In this document: piece by piece, positions 34,461 to 46,343 of the stretch
Layout of the letters: each line of letters begins with the position of its first letter
Numbering within the stretch: the stretch's first letter is position 1
From: Thalassia testudinum
Taxonomy: Eukaryota; Streptophyta; Magnoliopsida; Alismatales; Hydrocharitaceae
Direction of reading: 5' to 3'
Assembly (NCBI GenBank): GCA_037157565.1
Contig: JAZHRO010000036.1
Span: 22,556,501 to 22,620,500 of the forward strand
DNA: 64,000 bases
Notes under the pieces: generated by a model
The model's database searches: none
The model's input: the letters and a program-made list of their open reading frames with translations, nothing else
What the model was told of the DNA's origin: nothing
Translations under genes and position numbers: made by a program

Positions 34461-35116
34461 CTATAAAAGGAGACCCCTACCATATGAATTTCTCATCCCT
34501 TCCTTCCCTCTATCCCTCTCCAAAGCTTAAGAGAGGCTTGTCCCACACCTGGGATGCTCGTCAAGAGCTAAAATCAAATTTTCTCCTCCATTCCGAAAGT
34601 AGATCCTGTGACGACGACGATGTGCTGCCTCATTCCTATTTTTCTGACTTTTTCCTCCTTCTTCCCGCCTCATCCTTCGTCTTCCAAGCATCACCTTCGT
34701 CCGGCTCATCCTCCAAGCATTCATCGAGGAGGATAACTTCACTCTCTTTTCTTTTATAGCTTTCTAGAATAGAATTTCCTGCTTTCCAGTTGTAACAATT
34801 TCCTGCTTTCTAGTGTAATCATTTCCTGCTTTCTTAGTTGTAAAACATTATTCAAATATCAAGTGATTATTTTTTCTCTCTCTCTCTTATTGTTTATATT
34901 ACTTCCATTGTGATTATTTTATCTTTTAAACAAAAATACAAAAATTATAACTACTGATTTTGAGATCTATGTAACCTCCCTATGTTCGAGTCGAAACTTC
35001 TTTATGGATTTTTCGGTATAAATTTTATTTGTTGAATGGATTTCTTTTTGACTTGAACTACAATGATGGGTTTTCGAATCCAACTGTGAAAGCATAGTTT
35101 TCTGCCTTCAACATTT

Positions 35117-35134
35117 TGGTGTCGTTGCTGGGGA
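35117..35134 (+). promoter_or_regulatory. LTR-3 primer binding site (degenerate tRNA-Asp type)
   Basis: TGGTGTCGTTGCTGGGGA, three changes (all C to T direction) from TGGCGCCGTTGCCGGGGA, three bases after the LTR end. Confidence 0.75.
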
Positions 35135-35852
35135 GGTGACGCTCTTTGATTCTTCGCGTTTTCTGACTTACGAATCATTTACTTCACTTCTCTCCTTTCT
35201 TATTGTGATTGCAGGTACTCTTTTGAGACTAGCAAAAGTGGTAGATTGGAGCAAAGTGCTGTTGAAGGTTCTGTAAGTTTACCCCCACCTCCCACCCATT
35301 AGTTTTTATTCTACCACATAATAACACAGACATAAATCAACCTAGGTGTTCTTATAAACCCTAAGGTCAGTTTTGTTTGTTTGTTTGACACCTACACCCG
35401 CCTTACCCTTCACATTTAAAAAGAAGAAAAAATCTCATAGAGGTACACAACCTCTTCTGATTTTCAAACTCAATTGGTAAATCGATCTTTGGAACTGGTA
35501 CACACACCCAAACACATAATCGAGTAGAAATCAGATTAGGTAATCACTTGTGTGCCTAATTAAGTGACGCAACAGGCCAATTGTTTGAGTTGATTGGGCC
35601 ACACCACTTCAATTAAAATCAACGCATTAAGTAGCTACCCCATAGGTTCAACTCCTAGGGATTTTCCAGGCACTCCACATTCTTTTAAGCTTCAAAGAAA
35701 AACATCATCACCTGTGCTTTCAAATCCTGGTGTGCCAACAAAACTTGATTGAAAGTACCTAAAGTTGAATCCTAAAAGCTACTAAGCAAGATTTGAACCC
35801 TAAAATTCATCGCATCAAAAATAATCTTGCTTGAAAACCACTGGTTGTACAC
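35135..35852 (+). other. LTR-3 untranslated leader
   Basis: Pyrimidine-rich then AT-rich with no significant open frame; interrupted at 35852 by the solo LTR-2. It resumes at 38566. Confidence 0.6.
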
Positions 35853-38560
35853 TAGTGTGGAACTCGAATAGGTTGTTAATATGATGATTTTATCGTTGAA
35901 GTGTGTATAGTGGTTAACCTAAATCGGACCTAATCATCTCTTTACAAAATTTTTAACCTGGCCTACTTGATTTTATCTTGTCACTTTTAGGCCTAGGGTC
36001 GAACTCAGGGAAGTGGGGTTACAAGTTCAGTTTCTACGCCTCTCCTACAATGAGTCTCTTCCGTTTGTTTATTGTGTTTTTGGTGTTTTCCTATTTAGAT
36101 TTTTTTCTGGTAATCTTTGTCCTTGAGGCAAACCCTCAAAATTGGGTTCTTAGCTTTGAGCCAAAACAGAGTTCCAAAACGAGTCTTGCTATTCGCAAGA
36201 TGGATTACCTGCAAGTCAAGGATTATCTTTTCTCTTTTATATATATATTTTTTATCTTTTTACTAACAAGAAAGCAAAACAGAAATAAAGTAAATATAGT
36301 GTATATATATATATAGGTATATATTATGTATATGAAGGGGTGGGGGTGGAGGCGGAGATGGAGTGTAGCACGGTGTCGAGTTGGTCGTCATCTAGAAAGA
36401 TGCAACCAACAGGACGAACTGTCGCATGTAGGATGGATGGTGGAAGATGAATGTGAACATGCTTTTTTTGTATGCGTGTATCGAGGAATATCAGCAACTG
36501 GTGCAGATATTCCCACGATACAACGTATGGTAAATAATGTGAAAATATATATATGTATATATGTAAATATATCTATATGTATATATATATATGGTTATAA
36601 ATATATAGCTATATATATATGTAGATATATATGTATATATATAAGTGTATATGTATATATATATGTGTGTATGTATATATAACTATATAGAGGTATATAA
36701 ATATGTATGTATAAGTATATAGTAATATATGTATATATAGATATATGTATATAAGTATATGTATATATGTAAATATATATGTATCTATATATATATATAA
36801 GTATATAGATATATGTATATATATATATATATATACTAATACTTAGTTATATAAATACTACTATATATATAGATATAAGTATATATATATGTATATATAT
36901 ATGTATATATATATATAGATATATGTATATATATATATGTATGTATACTAATACTTAGTTATATAAATACTACTATATATATAGATATAAGTATATATAT
37001 ATATATGTATATAAATATATGTATATATATATCAATATATATGTATACGTATATATATATATATATATATAAATATATATATATATATGTATGTATATAA
37101 TAGTGTATAGGTGTGTGTGTCTGTGAAAGAGTGAGTGAATGTGTGTGCAAGAATCGGTGTAGAGAGAGTGAGAGAGTGTTGTGAGAGAGAGAGAGGGAGA
37201 GAGCGGGAGAGAGAGAGCGTTGCTGAGGTTAAGGCGTCTACGACCAGCGGGTGTTGTCTGATGGTTCAAGCTCGTGCGCAGGCGCGCACGCACGCAGACA
37301 AGCGTGCGCTAGAGGGCAAGGGTGCGGAGAGAAGACACGTACGGGTGAGGGTCTGCACCGTGCTGCGTGAAGGCTGGAGCGGTCGCTGGAAGGCGCGCGT
37401 GGGTGAGTGTGGGCGAAACAGCCGGGTGCAAACGAGGGCTGGCAGACGCACGGGCCGGCGCGTGCACAGGCGAGGGCCGGTTGTGGCGCGTCAGGTGACC
37501 GGATAAGTGAGAAGCTTTCCAGTCACCCCACTGTAGCCACTGTGTCGCGTAGACTCGCATGAACAATGGCTACAGTGGTCGACCACGCCGCGCAACCGGG
37601 TACGAGCGATTGTGTGAGTGCGGACGGCTCGGCGCACGCGGCGGAGTGGCTTCGGCTGGTGGCTTGCGGGTGGAAGGTTGCGACAGAGCACATGCTGGCG
37701 TGCGTGGTGGAGGGCGAGGGCGACGCGGGTGCTGCTCTGGTGAGTGGTAAGGGTTGGCCAGCCGTTGTAGTGACGCGTGATGGCCGGCTGCGGGCGGGAG
37801 AGAGCGCTACAGGGCGGAGAGGCAGGAGGCAGTGATGCCTGCAGGCGCACGCGGAGGGTGAAGGCGGCCTGCAGGCTTGCATAGAAAGAGGCTGGGCGGC
37901 TGCTGCTACTGCTGCTGCCTTGCCGCTACTGCTGTCGCCGAGCTTCGAGCTTCAGACCTTGAAGCTTGCGGCCATGGCTGAAGGTGCTGGAAACGTAAAA
38001 AAATGAGAACAGAGCCACCACGCCAGCCGGCTCTTTGAAGAGCTAGGCGGTGGTTTTCTCACTGTGGTGGTGTGCACCACAATGAGGGCTCCTACCCCTC
38101 GGGTGTCTTCGAGGAGGGCCGGCGTATGGAGGGAGAGGGAGGAGAGGATGGTGGCCTGGAGAAGAAGTGCTGGTGTGGTTTTTTCGGCTGGGACCAGCCT
38201 TCTTCCAAAGGATGGAGCCGTGGTATTTTATAAAGGAAGAAGGTAAGGCTAATGCATGGCGTGGCAGGGAATGGCAGCCGCAGGGAAGCATGGCGTGTGG
38301 AGAAGAAGAAGATGCATGCAGCCGCGTGAAAGATTAAAAATCAAGTGAAATAAAAAAATAAAAAGATGGTGAATTAGTAGAGATGCACTTGAGGAAAAAT
38401 GTAAAATGCAAGGCCACTTATTTCATTCTCCTTCCTTCTCAATTAAATGCATGCATGCATGTATTTTTACAATGCAACTATGGAGACCTAATATACATTG
38501 GTAGTGCTAGGAAATAGCACAAGATGGCACAATTGCAGGCGTATTTTTGCAGTGCAATCA
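35853..38560 (-). mobile_element. Solo LTR-2 LTR, minus orientation, inside LTR-3
   Basis: On the minus strand it starts TGATTGCACTGCAAAAATAC and ends CGAGTTCCACACTA, matching the LTRs of the full LTR-2 element. Flanks are TACAC (35848-35852) and TGCAC (38561-38565), a 5-bp duplication with one transition. It contains a GC-rich 1.2-kb half (37150-38330), the TA-rich tract (36543-37103) and a TTTATAAAATACC box on the minus strand near 38226. No internal sequence, so it arose by LTR-LTR recombination. Confidence 0.88.
36543..37103. repeat. TA-rich tract of the solo LTR-2
   Basis: About 560 bases of TATATGTATATA-type repeat broken only by rare C and G, flanked on the right by GT and GA repeats. 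Open frames in it (Tyr/Ile-rich) are artefacts. Confidence 0.95.
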
Positions 38561-38565
38561 TGCAC

Positions 38566-38962
38566 GCACGCACACATCAATCAATCATTAAGGGCACAAC
38601 CCAGATAAAGGGCCCATGACATTCCAAAGCACATTCAAACCTAACCCTAACTAAAACAAAGTAGACGTTGGCCTTAAGGATTCGACTTGCTCTTCGGAGC
38701 CTAGAATGAGATTATTTTCGATTAGTCTGTTTCTACCGTTCAATCTAATGTCTAGCTAGGGAAACAGTATCAAACGATCGCTGTTGGGGGGTACACTAGG
38801 AACCGGAGTCGCAAGCCAAAGAAAGAACCTTCTCCCCAATCCCTCCCTCTAACTGGTTGGATTGAACAGAAAGAAGTAGATCAAATTGTTTCTTTATCTC
38901 AAGATGGGTTCTGGGAGTCTGTAGGTCTTTAGGCTAGCACACTTAAGGACAGGTTTGATTGT
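38566..38962 (+). other. LTR-3 leader, continued
   Basis: No gene. Ends at a TTGTATTGCAG that could be a splice acceptor directly before the next open frame. Confidence 0.5.
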
Positions 38963-39439
38963 TTGTATTGCAGAGTGCCTTTCTTCCTCCCATCTATCAT
39001 GAATCTTTCCACATTTTATATGCATTCTCTCTCTTTCCCTCCTATTATGAATTATCCACAACATGATGATTATCCCGACTCGTACTGTAATCAGCCATCT
39101 GTTAGTTGGGATAACTCTGATTGGGGATATAGTTCCGGACCTCCATGTTCGAGGTCAAACCCTGAACACCATGATTGTGATTTCTATCCTTCCCTGAGCC
39201 ACATCGATTATAGATCTCCACCCTTTCATGGACAACCTAATACGATCTATAATCAAGGAGGATACACTAATCCTTACCCATACCCTGAATACACTGCCTT
39301 TAGGTCATCACCACTTCATGAACAACCTGAAATGGCCTATTATCAGGGAGGGTATCACGAATCTCAATTTGTTAACTCCTCTGCACTGATCCCAAACCCA
39401 CTTATCCCTGAACCAACCTATTTGGGTCAGGTTAACTAG
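38963..39439 (+). CDS. LTR-3 open frame 1, Tyr/Pro/Asn-rich, unknown function
   Basis: 158 codons, or fewer if the later ATG at 39047 (MNYPQHDDYPDSYCN) is used. The protein is rich in Tyr, Pro, Asn, Ser and His, with an internal near-repeat: PPFHGQPNTIYNQGGYTNP and SPLHEQPEMAYYQGGYHES. No zinc knuckle, gag or enzyme motif. It follows the LTR-3 leader, where gag would start, and a TTGCAG lies just upstream. It could be an element-specific N-terminal protein or the start of a broken longer frame that continues at 39484. I do not recognise it. The existence of a repeat, codon-like spacing and position argue for a real, old coding sequence; whether it is made is unknown. Confidence 0.5.
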   Translation: MYCRVPFFLPSIMNLSTFYMHSLSFPPIMNYPQHDDYPDSYCNQPSVSWDNSDWGYSSGPPCSRSNPEHHDCDFYPSLSHIDYRSPPFHGQPNTIYNQGGYTNPYPYPEYTAFRSSPLHEQPEMAYYQGGYHESQFVNSSALIPNPLIPEPTYLGQVN

Positions 39440-39483
39440 GTCTAAGATAAGGTTTTGGCTAACTTGAGGAATCTATACAATCT

Positions 39484-40059
39484 TTAGAAGCTCAGGCAAT
39501 ACCCTACACTGAAGAATTGGAGCCCCTGATTGAAATGATTGATGATCTAAACAAGTATTTGTTGGATTGGCTCCAGGATGTTAAGGATAAAGACCCAGGT
39601 GAGTTTTTACCTGGGAAGTTAGTAAAATTGAGAATGAGATTTGTGGTTGCTTTAATTCAATCATGGGATGATTCCCAGGATGAACCTCCTTCAGGAGAGC
39701 CAATGTCAGAACCCGCTCAGGCACCTATTGGGGTGGACACATGTTACGAGGCTGACCAGATTGATTTAGAGCAATCGATTAAGGATGATTTAATTTCTTC
39801 ACCTGAGATCCCTAAGCTGGGGTACGAGGAAATGTATGTCATCATGGATCAAAAAGTGATGGATGATTTTGGGACGTATATTAATACGGATTTAGATTTC
39901 TTTGATTTTGAGGGTGAAGGTTCAATTTGTGAAGTCTCACATGAGTTTACAGAGCACGATTTCTGTGAGACGATTGGGCCTGCAGAATCAGTTAAATCAT
40001 TTGATAGCCCAATAACTGAGGAAATTGATCTTATTGGGGATCACATGACAAATTCATAA
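39484..40059 (+). CDS. LTR-3 open frame 2, acidic protein, unknown function
   Basis: The frame is open from 39484, with the first ATG at 39517 (MEPLIEMIDDLNKYLLDWLQ) giving 180 residues. The N-terminal ~50 residues look helical; the rest is acidic and includes EPPSGEPMSEPAQAPIGVD, SPEIPKLGYEEMYVIMDQK and DLDFFDFEGEGS. It lies about 45 bases after frame 1 in a different phase, so the two may once have been one protein split by a frameshift. No gag, protease or polymerase motif. Beyond its stop the sequence is again untranslatable up to the solo LTR-4 at 40483. Unknown; probably an element-specific product of a non-autonomous retrotransposon. Confidence 0.5.
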   Translation, partial: LEAQAIPYTEELEPLIEMIDDLNKYLLDWLQDVKDKDPGEFLPGKLVKLRMRFVVALIQSWDDSQDEPPSGEPMSEPAQAPIGVDTCYEADQIDLEQSIKDDLISSPEIPKLGYEEMYVIMDQKVMDDFGTYINTDLDFFDFEGEGSICEVSHEFTEHDFCETIGPAESVKSFDSPITEEIDLIGDHMTNS

Positions 40060-40482
40060 TCACATTTTCTAAAGGATTCAAGTCAATGCCCCCATTGTCA
40101 GTTACACCCCATTCAGCTTACTGATGATTCTGCTTTTGAGATACTAGACCCAAGTCAATTCTAATTCAGTTACATCCTTTAGACTTGGAAATTTTAGATG
40201 GGGTGGTTAATATGCAGGAGGTCTCGGAATTTGACATTCTGAATGAGGAGAGGAGTTGGGAAATTTTGATTTGGGAAGCAAACTCCTGAGGAAGTAGAAG
40301 ATCGAGTCTAAGGGTTCCAATTAATTTGACACCATCAAACCAGGACCCTTACAACATTTGTTCTGAGGATGTCCAACCCAAGCACACATTCATTGATTAT
40401 CCTTTTGATCTCGAATTCTTTGTAACTCGACTTTTTAGTCTTGGGTTGCATCCTCATAAATCGAAGGCCTGACCCTGCTTGT
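40060..40482 (+). other. LTR-3 internal sequence after open frame 2
   Basis: Coding-like in places (for example EDPQPKHTFIDYPFDLEFF-type text near 40360-40430) but with stops; no recognised domain. Confidence 0.4.
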
Positions 40483-42670
40483 TGATTGCATATCAATCAT
40501 AGGTCTTAATTGACCCAAATTAGGCTAGGACTTAGCATAAGTTAGTGTAATTCATGCACGCATAAGCATTACTAGCATCTTTACTGCTTTCTTTTAGCTA
40601 TGCATAAAATAATGCTATAATGTACTAATTAGGTGCATTATGTCAATTGCCGGTAATAAGTTGATCAGAAGCTAGATTTGAAGTTGGATCTAAAGCTGAA
40701 TCTGAAGAATAAAGAATAACTGGTGTTGCAGCAGAGCTGGAGTGGAAGACCTAGATTAGATGTAGTAGATAACAATGTAAGGGAGTTAAGGTTTTCTATT
40801 CTATTAAGTAGGAATGAAGCAATAAATTTTGAAGAACATAGGTCCATCCTAGCCCTAGGACAGGCTAGAAGCTTCCCTAAGCCTTAACCACCCTTAGATT
40901 AGATCATTGCACCCTAGGAAACCTTAAAACCCTAATTTTAGCCTCTATCTGGACGTCCAGATGAGTTATAGGACGTCCATAACCCTTAGCTAACTCTTGC
41001 ATACCTTCAACCCACTTCTGTAGTGTTATTGGATGTCCAAACACTTGGTCAGACGTCCAATTTTTGCAGAATACCCAAGACAGAACCTAGAATCCCTCCT
41101 GACTCTGATTCGACGTCCAGACAATAAGTATGGACTTCTGATTTTTCACTATAAGACATTTGATAGCTTTATTAGACGTCCAGAACTGCCCTCCAACCCT
41201 TGTTTTGAGATTCAAGCCTTGATCTTAGATCTCTAGCTCCCTAAACCCAATTTTAACCCCCTAGGAACCTAAATTAAGGTGCTCTAACCCTAGTACATCA
41301 CCTTTAGACCTCCCTAAGGATCTAATTAAGTCCTCACTAAACCTAATTGACTTGGATCATGGTCAATCTCTTTAGTCTATTCAATTGGACTCATTGAGTC
41401 CAATTGAACCCTGATCTCAGCACACACTGTCCAATTAGACTCAGTGAGAGTCCAATTCGCCTAGACCTAACTTAATTGAGTTGTTTTACTCTCAATTAGG
41501 TTTCCACACACCCAAATAAACTTGTATTAGGTTTAATTGCACTTTACCTTAGTGAATTAGGGTTTACAACCCTAATTTGAGACCTACCTTGACCTAAACC
41601 CACTAGAACCTAACCTAATCAACCTAGCCACCTAAGTTTTGACCCACACACACCTACACACACCCACACACATCATCCACAAGAAAATAACTAGCCCAGA
41701 GTTCTCCAGAACTTTCTACCATGTTTTGTTGCCTTGGTTGCTAAAATTAGCAACCAAGAGCCATTCAATTTTTAGATCCACATTTGGTGGATCTAAAAAC
41801 CACCATCCATCCTCTCTCTCACTCTCCCACGACCTTCCACCATAGGCCTCTCTAGAGAATTTCATAATTCTCTAGTGAGTCTCCCTTAGGTTTATAAAAA
41901 GACTTAAGGGGTGGCACTTCGCAACCATCCACTCTTGGCTCCATTTTAGCTTAGCTTCATTCCACCTCCACTCCACCTTCACGAGTAGCTTCACTATGGC
42001 TACCACCATCTCCATGGGAAGATGTTGGATCACCTCCTCAACCTCTCTCCAAGGGCTAGCCTAAGCACCATTGGTCGTCCCTCCTTCTCCTCTCAACCAA
42101 GTCAAAGGCAATTGGAGCCTACCTCTGAATGCCCTTAATTCTGATATATTAGATTATAGTTCTTCATAGTTTTACTACTTTATTTACTGCTTAATAGTGT
42201 AGCTCCATATTCTCCCCCAATGATGAATGCATAATCCCCCATAGATTCATGTATGCAGTCATTTTCTGTTAGCCAGATTTAAATTTCCTTATACAAGCAT
42301 TCCGCTACCTGTGCTGTAACCACAATCATGCCTCAATGAAAACATTTATATATATTTATATGTTGAAAATCACTATGTGCCTGATTATCATCTTTTGGTG
42401 TGATTAAAGTTGCATGCTTTCAATTTTTGATATTTTGGCAATAGCATGTCGTGTATCAATACGTATTTAGTATAAATCGACATGCAATTTTGAATGAGTA
42501 GAGCGAGCGAGATCGAGTTTAAATTTGCATTTCCAAAACGCCTCCCAGACATGAACGACTGGGACTCAAGCCTCATTATCTTTATAAATTATTTTTGACG
42601 AACGTTTTCGTGCACTATACTATGACGAGATCTCTGTTTTCAAAACACGTGTGAGAAACACCTTTTGTCA
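40483..42670 (+). mobile_element. Solo LTR-4 LTR inside LTR-3
   Basis: Starts TGATTGCATATCAATCATAG, ends CACCTTTTGTCA; both match the minus-strand LTR-4 at 25509-27372. Flanks CTTGT (40478-40482) and CTTGC (42671-42675) form a 5-bp duplication with one transition. A TTATAAAAAG box lies near 41891. The U3 part contains an array of GACGTCCA boxes. Short open frames are not conserved between the two copies. Confidence 0.85.
40951..41183 (+). promoter_or_regulatory. Array of GACGTCCA (ACGT-core) boxes in LTR-4 U3
   Basis: Boxes start at 40951, 40971, 41031 (GATGTCCA), 41051, 41111, 41131 (degenerate GGACTTCTG) and 41174. The spacing 20/60/20/60/20 shows an ~80-bp tandem unit with two boxes each. 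GACGTC is a palindromic ACGT-core site of the kind plant bZIP factors bind. It lies ~0.7 kb upstream of the TATA-like box. Confidence 0.6.
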
Positions 42671-42675
42671 CTTGC

Positions 42676-43427
42676 TCACTGATTTTAGGTTCTGGATAAT
42701 TTTTATCTAGAACCTTAGATATACTTGACCATGGGGTATGGGTTTGCATCACAATATGGTCCACATCTGTGGACATCTACTGGCAGGTCTTAGGTTGCAT
42801 CTTTTTATTCTGATTTTGACCTGCACCTATGAATTCGTTATTTCTTCTTTTTTGTATAGTGTGCCTAGATGAAGGCACTAAATTCAGCATGTATACAGTT
42901 TCTATTTATCTTGGAGCAGACCTAGTATTCACACAATTCAGGTGCTTTTTACTCTACTTCACTCTATTTTATGTCTTTTAATACAATGAGAACATTGCAT
43001 TAGATAGGCATGGGGGGTGGATATTTATCTCTGAATTATTTCGTCAGCTCCGTAGATTGGTTTTATTTTCCTTCTATTTATATTAAAAAAAATTTGGAAT
43101 TAGGAAAGAGAACCTGGGATTTATAAAAATTTCAATCTCAGGAAATAAAACTGTATGATTTGAACACTAAGACCCTTCAGGTCTTTAAGCTTAATCAGCC
43201 TGGGTATCCACTAAAATGTGGATTTGTTCATCGAGTCCTCGCCATCCTGAATTCTATTTTAATTTGATTAAATAAGTTTGGGTGATAAGTACACGACTTA
43301 TCAACCCGCCCTTTGATTTGAGGGAACTTTAAGTCTAAGCATCCACACACTATTTGTCACTGACTCGTTGTTCGGCAGTTTTAACTAAAATTGGGTAGCA
43401 AATGAACCTTCTAGGGTGATATGGCTG
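42676..43427 (+). other. LTR-3 internal sequence, 3' half, with a second purine tract
   Basis: No open frame. Contains AGATAGGCATGGGGGGTGG at 43002-43020, nearly the same as the PPT at 57635. Interrupted at 43432 by the LTR-2 element; continues at 56860. Confidence 0.55.
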
Positions 43428-43806
43428 ACAAGTGATTGCACCACAAAAATACACCTGCAATTGTGTCATCTTGTGCTATTTCCTAGCATTACCAATGCAT
43501 ATTAGGGTTCCATAGTTGCATTTGTAAAAATACATGCATGCATGCATTTAATTGAGAGGGGAGGAGAATGAATAAAATGGCCTCGCAATTCACATTTTCT
43601 TCAAGTGTTGCTTCGTAATATTTCCGTCTCCATTTTTATTTCTTTTTGATTTTCAAATCTTTGTTCCCGCGACTGCTATGCATGGCCTCACCTTCTCCTC
43701 GCACCATGCTCTGCAGCAGGCCCTTCCCTGCGGCAGCCTCTCCCTGCCATGAGCCGTGCATGAGCCATGCACAGCTAGGGCATGGCTATGCATGGTTTTC
43801 TTCTTC

Positions 43807-43815
43807 TATAAATAG
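43807..43815 (+). promoter_or_regulatory. LTR-2 TATA box
   Basis: TATAAATAG in the context TTCTTCTATAAATAGAGGGC; identical at 54257-54265 in the 3' LTR. Confidence 0.75.
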
Positions 43816-44950
43816 AGGGCGGCTTCTTCTTGCAAAGCAGCCTGGTCCTCCACTTCAAAAACCCAACGCAGCTCACTTCCAGGCCACCGTCCCCTCCCCT
43901 CTCCCTCCATACGCCGGCCCTCCTCCTCTGAGGAGACACCCGGCGGACAGGAGCACCTCACGATGGTGCACAACCACCACTGTGAGACCACCACCGCCCA
44001 GCTCATCAAAGAGCTGGTGGGCGTGGTGGCCTTCTTCCCTGTTCCACCTTCCACGCCATTCCAACCATTGGAGCAGAGCTTCAAGCTTTGAAGCTCAAAG
44101 CTTCGCATGCAGCAACAGCAGCAGCAGGATGCTGCCCTCGCCTTTCCACGAGCACCTGCAGGCGCCCTCGCCTCTCGCTCATTCGCACTGCATTCACACT
44201 CCTTCGCCCGCAACCGGCCATCGTGCGCCACTGCAGCGGTCGGCCAAGCCTCACCGCGCACCCCAGCAGCACCAGCAAGCCTCCGTGCAAGTAGTAGGTC
44301 GCCCTCGCCCTCCACCATGCACGCCAACTCCCTCTCCACGGGATCTGTCGCGAACTTCTCCTCGCCTGCAACCGGCTGGCGTTGACCTTCTTCCTCGCGT
44401 GCCAGTCGCAAGCTTCCCGCACTCACAGCACCGCCCGCTCCCGGTTGCGCGACGCGGCCTTACACTGTAGCCATTGTTCACGCCAGTCTGCGGAACACTG
44501 TGGCTACAGTGGGGTGACTGGAAAGCTTCTCACTTATCCGTTCACCTAGCGCGCAGCAACCGACCTTCGCCTGCGTGCACGTCTCCCCTTGCATTTTGCC
44601 AGTGCCCGCCCACGTACACCTGCCTTCGCCCGCCCCACTCGCCAGCATGCGCCCGCACCACCCGCTTCCTTCTCCCGCGTACGCCTCTTCAAGTAGCGCT
44701 GTGCGCTACAGCCCCTCCTCTCCGCACCACTCCCTCTGGCTCACGTCCTCTGCGCACATACGTGCTTGCGCGCACGTGGAAACCTTAAAACGACGCTCCA
44801 CGGCCTCAGACGGCTTAAATGCCCTTTCCTTCCAATGCAGGCGCTCTCACTCTCTCTCTCTCTCTCTCACAGCGCACTCTCCCTCTCTCTGTGCAAATAC
44901 ACATACGCATACACACTCACACTTTCATACATGCACACACACGCCTATAC

Positions 44951-45624
44951 ACTATTATATATTTATATATATATACATATATATATTTATATCTATGTAT
45001 ATTTATATACATATATACATATATATACATATATATATGTACTTATATTTATACATATAGTAGTACCTATATACTTATGTATTAGTATACATACATATAT
45101 ATATATACATATATCCATATACTTATATATATATATACATATATATTACATATATACATATATATATTCATATATCTATACATATATTATTACTTATATA
45201 ACTATGTATTAGTCTATATACATATATCTACATACATATATATACATATATACTTACCTATATACATATGTTTATATACATACATACATACATATATATA
45301 TATACATATATACACACCTACTTATACATATATATATATACATATATATATATATACATACATATATACATATATATCTATATATACATATATACATATA
45401 TATATACATCTATATAGTATTATATACGTACATACATATATATATATCTGTACATATATCTATCTGTACATATAGCAACATACATATATACATATATACT
45501 TATATATATATATTTATACATATATATATACATATATAACTACATATACATATACCTATATATTTATAACCATATATATATATACATATAGATATATTTA
45601 CATATATACATATATATATATATT
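44951..45624. repeat. TA-rich tract of the LTR-2 5' LTR
   Basis: About 670 bases of TATATACATATA-type repeat inside the transcribed part of the LTR. Confidence 0.95.
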
Positions 45625-46325
45625 TTCACATTACTTACCATACGCAGTATCGTCGGAATATCTGCACCAGTTACTGATATTCCTCGATACATGCATACAA
45701 AAAGCGTGTTCGCATTCATCTTCCACCATCCATCCTACACCTTACATGCAGCACTTCGTCCTGTTGGTTGCATCTTTTTAGACGACGACTGACTCGACAT
45801 CGTGCTACACTCCATCTCCGCCTCCACCCCCACCCGTTTATACATATATAGTATATACATACATATCTATACTATATTTACTTTATTTCTATTTCTCTTG
45901 ATGCCCATAAAAAGATAAAAAAATATTTAAAAGAGAAAAGATAATCCTTGACTTACAGGTACTCCGTCTTGCGAATAGCAAGACCCGTTTTGGAACCCTG
46001 TTTTGGCTCAAAGCCAAGAACTTAATCTTGAGGGTGTGCCTCAAGGACAAAGATTACCAGAAAAAAATATAAATAGAACAACACCAAAAACATAATAAAT
46101 GAACGGAAGAGATTCGTTGTAGGAAAGGCGTAGAAACTTAACTTGTAACCCCACTTCCCTGAGTTCGACCCTGGGCCTAAAAGTGACCAAGATAAAATCA
46201 AGTAGGCCAGGTTAAAAAATTTTGTAAAGAGATGGTTAGGTCCGATTTAGGTTAACCACTGTACACACTTCAATGATAAAATCACCATATTAACAACCTA
46301 TTCGGGTCCAAAACCATACCTTTTT

Positions 46326-46343
46326 TGGCGCCGTTGCCAGGGA
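46326..46343 (+). promoter_or_regulatory. LTR-2 primer binding site (tRNA-Asp type)
   Basis: TGGCGCCGTTGCCAGGGA, one base from the perfect Asp-tRNA complement. Confidence 0.88.

Larger units (their letters stand above)
33421..35113 (+). repeat. LTR-3 5' LTR
   Basis: 1693 bp, TG...CA. Carries a hairpin (34374-34405), a TATAAAAG box (34453) and a CT-rich leader after it. Matches 57655-59354 over its whole length and 52169-53956 in reverse. Confidence 0.9.
43433..46316 (+). repeat. LTR-2 5' LTR
   Basis: 2884 bp. Starts TGATTGCACCACAAAAATAC, ends GGGTCCAAAACCA. Order inside: AT-rich start, TATAAATAG box (43807), GC-rich block to about 44830, CT and CA repeats, TA-rich tract (44951-45624), then a conserved 690-bp tail. 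Confidence 0.9.

Noticed and set aside
35853..38560. Solo LTR-2 as the 5' half of an inverted pair with 43433
   Set aside because: It has its own 5-bp flank duplication and complete ends, so it is an independent insertion.
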